The notes under the pieces: model-generated
Told to the model about the DNA's origin: nothing
The model's input: the letters and a program-made list of their open reading frames with translations, nothing else
Databases searched by the model: none
In this document: positions 7,514-10,021 of the stretch, piece after piece
Position numbering within the stretch: the stretch's first letter is position 1
Layout of the letters: each line of letters begins with the position of its first letter
Program-made: the position numbers and the translations under genes
Source of the DNA: Paracoccaceae bacterium
Lineage (GTDB): Bacteria > Pseudomonadota > Alphaproteobacteria > Rhodobacterales > Rhodobacteraceae
Reading direction: 5' to 3'
DNA length: 10,021 nucleotides
NCBI GenBank assembly: GCA_018647275.1
Contig: JABGTH010000062.1
Span: forward strand, 1-10,021

Positions 7514-8917
7514 ATGATACCAGTCCAAGGTCTTAGTGGTAAAAAAGTAGCTGTTCTTGGCTTGGGTCGCTCCGGCCTCTCTGCTGCGCGAGCTTTGCGC
7601 AAGGGCGGCGCAACAGCAATCTGCTGGGATGACAATGATGCAGCCCGTGAGGTTGCGCTAGACGAGGGATTTGAATGCGTTGATCTGAAAAAGGCGGGCA
7701 GTTTTGACGATGTTGCGCGCATAATCGTTAGCCCCGGTATTCCACATTTGTACCCTACGCCAAATCCAGTTGTGGCTGCGGCCCTTAAGGCGGGGGTACC
7801 TGTCGATAACGATATTGGGTTGTTTTTTCAATCTTTTGCGACACCAGAATGGAACAACTTTGAGAACATGCCGCGCGTAATCGCTGTGACTGGATCAAAT
7901 GGAAAATCCACGACGTCTGCCCTGATCCACCACATCCTGATTCATGCCAATCGTCCTGCACAGCTTGCAGGCAATATTGGTCGCGGTGTCTTGGACATTG
8001 ATCCTGCAATCGACGGCGAAGTTGTGGTGTTGGAGCTGTCGAGCTATCAAACTGATCTTGCCCGCAGCTTAACTCCTGATGTTGCAGTCTTTACCAATCT
8101 TAGTCCTGACCATCTTGATCGCCATGCTGGCATGGGGGGCTATTTCGCCGCCAAACGCCGGTTGTTTGCAGAAGGTGGTCCTGACCGCGCTGTCATTGGT
8201 GTAGATGAGGCTGAAGGCATGTTCCTTGCTGGTCAGCTGAGCGAAGGCGCTGCGGATGACCGTGTCATCCGCGTGTCAGTTGAGGAAAAGCTAACAGGCC
8301 CCGGTTGGCAAGTGTTTGCCCGTAAGGGATTCCTTAGCGAGTACCGCAAGGGCCGCCAGGCTGGAACTATTGATTTGCGAAGCATTGCTGGATTGCCGGG
8401 CGAGCATAATCACCAGAATGCCTGCGCTGCTTTTGCTGCGTGTCGTTCTCTTGGGATCGCACCGAAAGTTATTGAGGCCGCATTCCATTCCTTTGGTGGC
8501 TTGCCGCACCGTAGTCAGACAATCGCAGATGTTGGTGGTGTCCGTTACGTGAACGATAGCAAAGCAACCAACGTTGATAGTGCCGCAAAAGCGTTACACG
8601 CTTTCAAGCGCATTCGCTGGATCTGTGGCGGTTTGCAAAAAGAGGGCGGTGTTGAAGAACTTAACGCTGCCTCTTCAGGCGTTATCAAAGCATATGTTAT
8701 TGGGCGCGAAGCGGCGCTGTTTGCAATGCAACTGACCGCTGAATCGCAGGTCTGCACAACAATGGCTGAGGCAGTTGCCGCTGCTATGTCAGATGCACAA
8801 GATGGCGAAGTGGTTCTTTTGGCACCGGCAACGGCTAGTTTTGACCAGTACGACAGCTTTGAACGCCGTGGCGATGATTTTATTGCTGAGGTCGAAAAGC
8901 GCTTAGACGCGTCTTAG
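7514..8917 (+). CDS. murD: UDP-N-acetylmuramoyl-L-alanine--D-glutamate ligase MurD
   Basis: MurD adds D-glutamate to UDP-MurNAc-L-alanine in the cytoplasm, the second ligation of the stem peptide. The 467-residue product begins with the Rossmann-like N-terminal domain that binds the uracil nucleotide (VAVLGLGRSGLSAARAL), and SPGIPH follows. The central domain has the P-loop TGSNGKS at 126-132, ELSSYQTD, NLSPDHLDRH, and the family's carbamylated lysine, K214 in YFAAKRRLF. The C-terminal domain has VNDSKATN at 346-353 and closes with LLAPATASFDQYDSFERRGDDF, both typical of MurD. An in-frame TAA at 7508-7510 excludes a longer N-terminus. The ribosome binding site is weak. The stop codon TAG overlaps the stop of the opposing flavoprotein gene by two bases, the genes as a whole sharing 8914-8917. 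Confidence 0.98.
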   Translation: MIPVQGLSGKKVAVLGLGRSGLSAARALRKGGATAICWDDNDAAREVALDEGFECVDLKKAGSFDDVARIIVSPGIPHLYPTPNPVVAAALKAGVPVDNDIGLFFQSFATPEWNNFENMPRVIAVTGSNGKSTTSALIHHILIHANRPAQLAGNIGRGVLDIDPAIDGEVVVLELSSYQTDLARSLTPDVAVFTNLSPDHLDRHAGMGGYFAAKRRLFAEGGPDRAVIGVDEAEGMFLAGQLSEGAADDRVIRVSVEEKLTGPGWQVFARKGFLSEYRKGRQAGTIDLRSIAGLPGEHNHQNACAAFAACRSLGIAPKVIEAAFHSFGGLPHRSQTIADVGGVRYVNDSKATNVDSAAKALHAFKRIRWICGGLQKEGGVEELNAASSGVIKAYVIGREAALFAMQLTAESQVCTTMAEAVAAAMSDAQDGEVVLLAPATASFDQYDSFERRGDDFIAEVEKRLDAS

Positions 8918-10021
8918 TCTGCGGCAATCGCGCGGGCTGCTGCTATGCCTGATGACCATGCCCATTGGAAATTGTAGCCGCCCAGCCAACCAGTAACGTC
9001 GACCGCCTCTCCAATGAAATATAGAGAAGACAGGGACTTTACCGCCATCGTTTTTGATGACAGTTCGTCTGTGTCTACACCGCCTAATGTAACTTCGGCT
9101 GTGCGGTAACCTTCGGTACCCGAAGGTGCCATCTTCCAATTTTGCAATTCGTCGATGATTTCGCTCAAACGCTTATCTGATTGATCGGCAAGGTTGCCAG
9201 TGAGATCCATTTGGGTTTTGAGGTGATCGACAAGACGGGTGGGCAATAGCTTTGCTAATTCTGTTGTGAGGTTCTTGCGCCCTTGTTCTTGTCGTTTGTC
9301 ACGCAGTGCATCCTTCATCGTATTATAAGGATCAATGTTGACTGAGATGTCTTGGCCCTCAGCCCAATAACTTGAAGCTTGTAAAACGACGGGACCAGAA
9401 AGACCACGGTGGGTGAAGAGCAGCGCCTCGTCAAAGCTTGTGTCGTTTGCGGACACGCGGGCAGGTGTCGCAACACCGGCGAGTGGTGTGAAGTGGTCTT
9501 CGGGGAATGTGAATGGAACCAGTGCGGGGCGTGTTTCAGTGAGGCTTAGATCAAACTGGCGTGCGATGTCATAGGCGAATCCGGTCGCCCCCATCTTTGG
9601 AATAGATTTGCCACCAGTGGCGACGACAAGATTTTTGGCCGTGATTGGTTTTGAGCCGTTTAGGCCATTCAAAACGGCGGAGTATCCACTTTCAGTTTTG
9701 GTCAGGTTTTCAACAGATGTTTGTAAGTGTAATTCGACACCTGCATCCTGCATCAGTGTGCGTAACATGGCCACAATATCTTTCGCTGATACATCGCAAA
9801 AAAGTTGCCCCAGCGTTTTTTCGTGCCATTTGATCCCGTGCTGATCCACCAGTTCGACAAAATCCCACTGAGTATAACGGGCCAATGCAGATTTCGCGAA
9901 ATGTGGGTTTTGGGACAAGAACGCATGTGGGGCGCAATGCATGTTGGTAAAGTTGCAGCGCCCACCACCAGAGATGCGTATCTTCTCACCCGGCGCTTTG
10001 GCGTGGTCCACAATCACGACC
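8914..10021 (-). CDS. FAD-dependent oxidoreductase of the HI0933/YhiN (BaiN/RdsA-like) family, 5' end cut by window edge
   Basis: This is a flavoprotein of the HI0933-like family (relatives: E. coli YhiN/RdsA, clostridial BaiN, and proteins annotated as aminoacetone oxidase-like); its substrate cannot be told from sequence. About 369 codons are visible. The GTG at 10015-10017 is probably an internal valine, not a start: the frame stays open to the edge, and the N-terminal GxGxxG dinucleotide-binding strand that should precede GEKIRISGGGRCNFTN is missing, suggesting about 20-25 residues lie outside. Family landmarks are SGGGRCNFTN (coded at 9943-9972), CDVSAKDIV, VVATGGKSIPKMGATG, FTHRGLSGPV, and the C-terminal FAD-contacting GEAVDVTGWLGGYNFQW (8962-9012). 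It is transcribed toward murD, with overlapping stop codons. No functional link to peptidoglycan synthesis is evident, so it is most likely an unrelated neighbour. Confidence 0.93.
   Translation of the reverse strand, partial: VVIVDHAKAPGEKIRISGGGRCNFTNMHCAPHAFLSQNPHFAKSALARYTQWDFVELVDQHGIKWHEKTLGQLFCDVSAKDIVAMLRTLMQDAGVELHLQTSVENLTKTESGYSAVLNGLNGSKPITAKNLVVATGGKSIPKMGATGFAYDIARQFDLSLTETRPALVPFTFPEDHFTPLAGVATPARVSANDTSFDEALLFTHRGLSGPVVLQASSYWAEGQDISVNIDPYNTMKDALRDKRQEQGRKNLTTELAKLLPTRLVDHLKTQMDLTGNLADQSDKRLSEIIDELQNWKMAPSGTEGYRTAEVTLGGVDTDELSSKTMAVKSLSSLYFIGEAVDVTGWLGGYNFQWAWSSGIAAARAIAAD
9109..9127. repeat. Perfect 8-bp inverted repeat inside the flavoprotein gene
   Basis: ACCTTCGG (9109-9116) and CCGAAGGT (9120-9127) are exact reverse complements separated by three bases. 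The element lies wholly within coding sequence, in the Gly-Thr-Glu-Gly-Tyr region, and could form a hairpin in the mRNA. There is no T-run beside it, so it is not a standard terminator, and chance plus coding constraint may explain it. Confidence 0.5.

Noticed and set aside
10015..10017. GTG (minus strand) as the start of the flavoprotein
   Set aside because: The next upstream codon is also in frame, and the FAD-binding GxGxxG strand expected before GEKIRISGGG is missing, so this is an internal valine of a truncated gene.
1..10021. CRISPR arrays, tRNA or rRNA genes, insertion sequences or a hidden new system
   Set aside because: Coding sequence of recognised housekeeping families fills almost the whole window; no regularly spaced repeats, transposase-like frames or tRNA-like folds were seen by eye.

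Overview
This window holds the front half of a division and cell wall (dcw) gene cluster from a Gram-negative bacterium, most likely an alphaproteobacterium of the order Rhodobacterales (roseobacter-like). The evidence is the gene order mraZ-rsmH-ftsL-ftsI-murE-murF-mraY-murD, the short alphaproteobacterial FtsL with its EWAxLNRP segment, the length of FtsI (595 residues), and the meso-diaminopimelate signature in MurE. G+C looks close to half by eye, which is low for that group. The taxonomic placement is inferred from family features, not from a search.

Layout: positions 1-8917 are eight plus-strand genes in one tightly packed, almost certainly co-transcribed run. The first, mraZ, enters already truncated at the left edge. 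Its stop codon directly abuts the rsmH start. A 12-base gap leads to ftsL, ftsL and ftsI overlap by ATGA, 18 bases separate ftsI from murE, murE and murF overlap by ATGA, 28 bases separate murF from mraY, and 65 bases (the longest gap) separate mraY from murD. The operon promoter, expected upstream of mraZ, lies outside the window.

Positions 8914-10021 carry a minus-strand gene, cut by the right edge, for a flavoprotein of the HI0933/YhiN (BaiN/RdsA-like) family. Its stop codon overlaps that of murD, so the two genes converge and share four bases. The ftsW-murG-murC-murB part that usually follows murD in the dcw cluster is therefore not directly next to it here.

How the genes work together: MurE, MurF and MurD are the Mur ligases that add meso-diaminopimelate, D-Ala-D-Ala and D-Glu to the UDP-MurNAc peptide. 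MraY transfers the finished precursor to undecaprenyl phosphate to give lipid I. FtsI cross-links the resulting peptidoglycan at the septum, with FtsL as a structural and regulatory partner in the divisome. RsmH methylates 16S rRNA, and MraZ is the cluster's DNA-binding regulator. I found no RNA genes, CRISPR arrays, insertion sequences or other mobile elements, and no evidence of an undescribed system. The region is a well-known housekeeping cluster, and the observations worth a second look concern its junctions and a few small inverted repeats.
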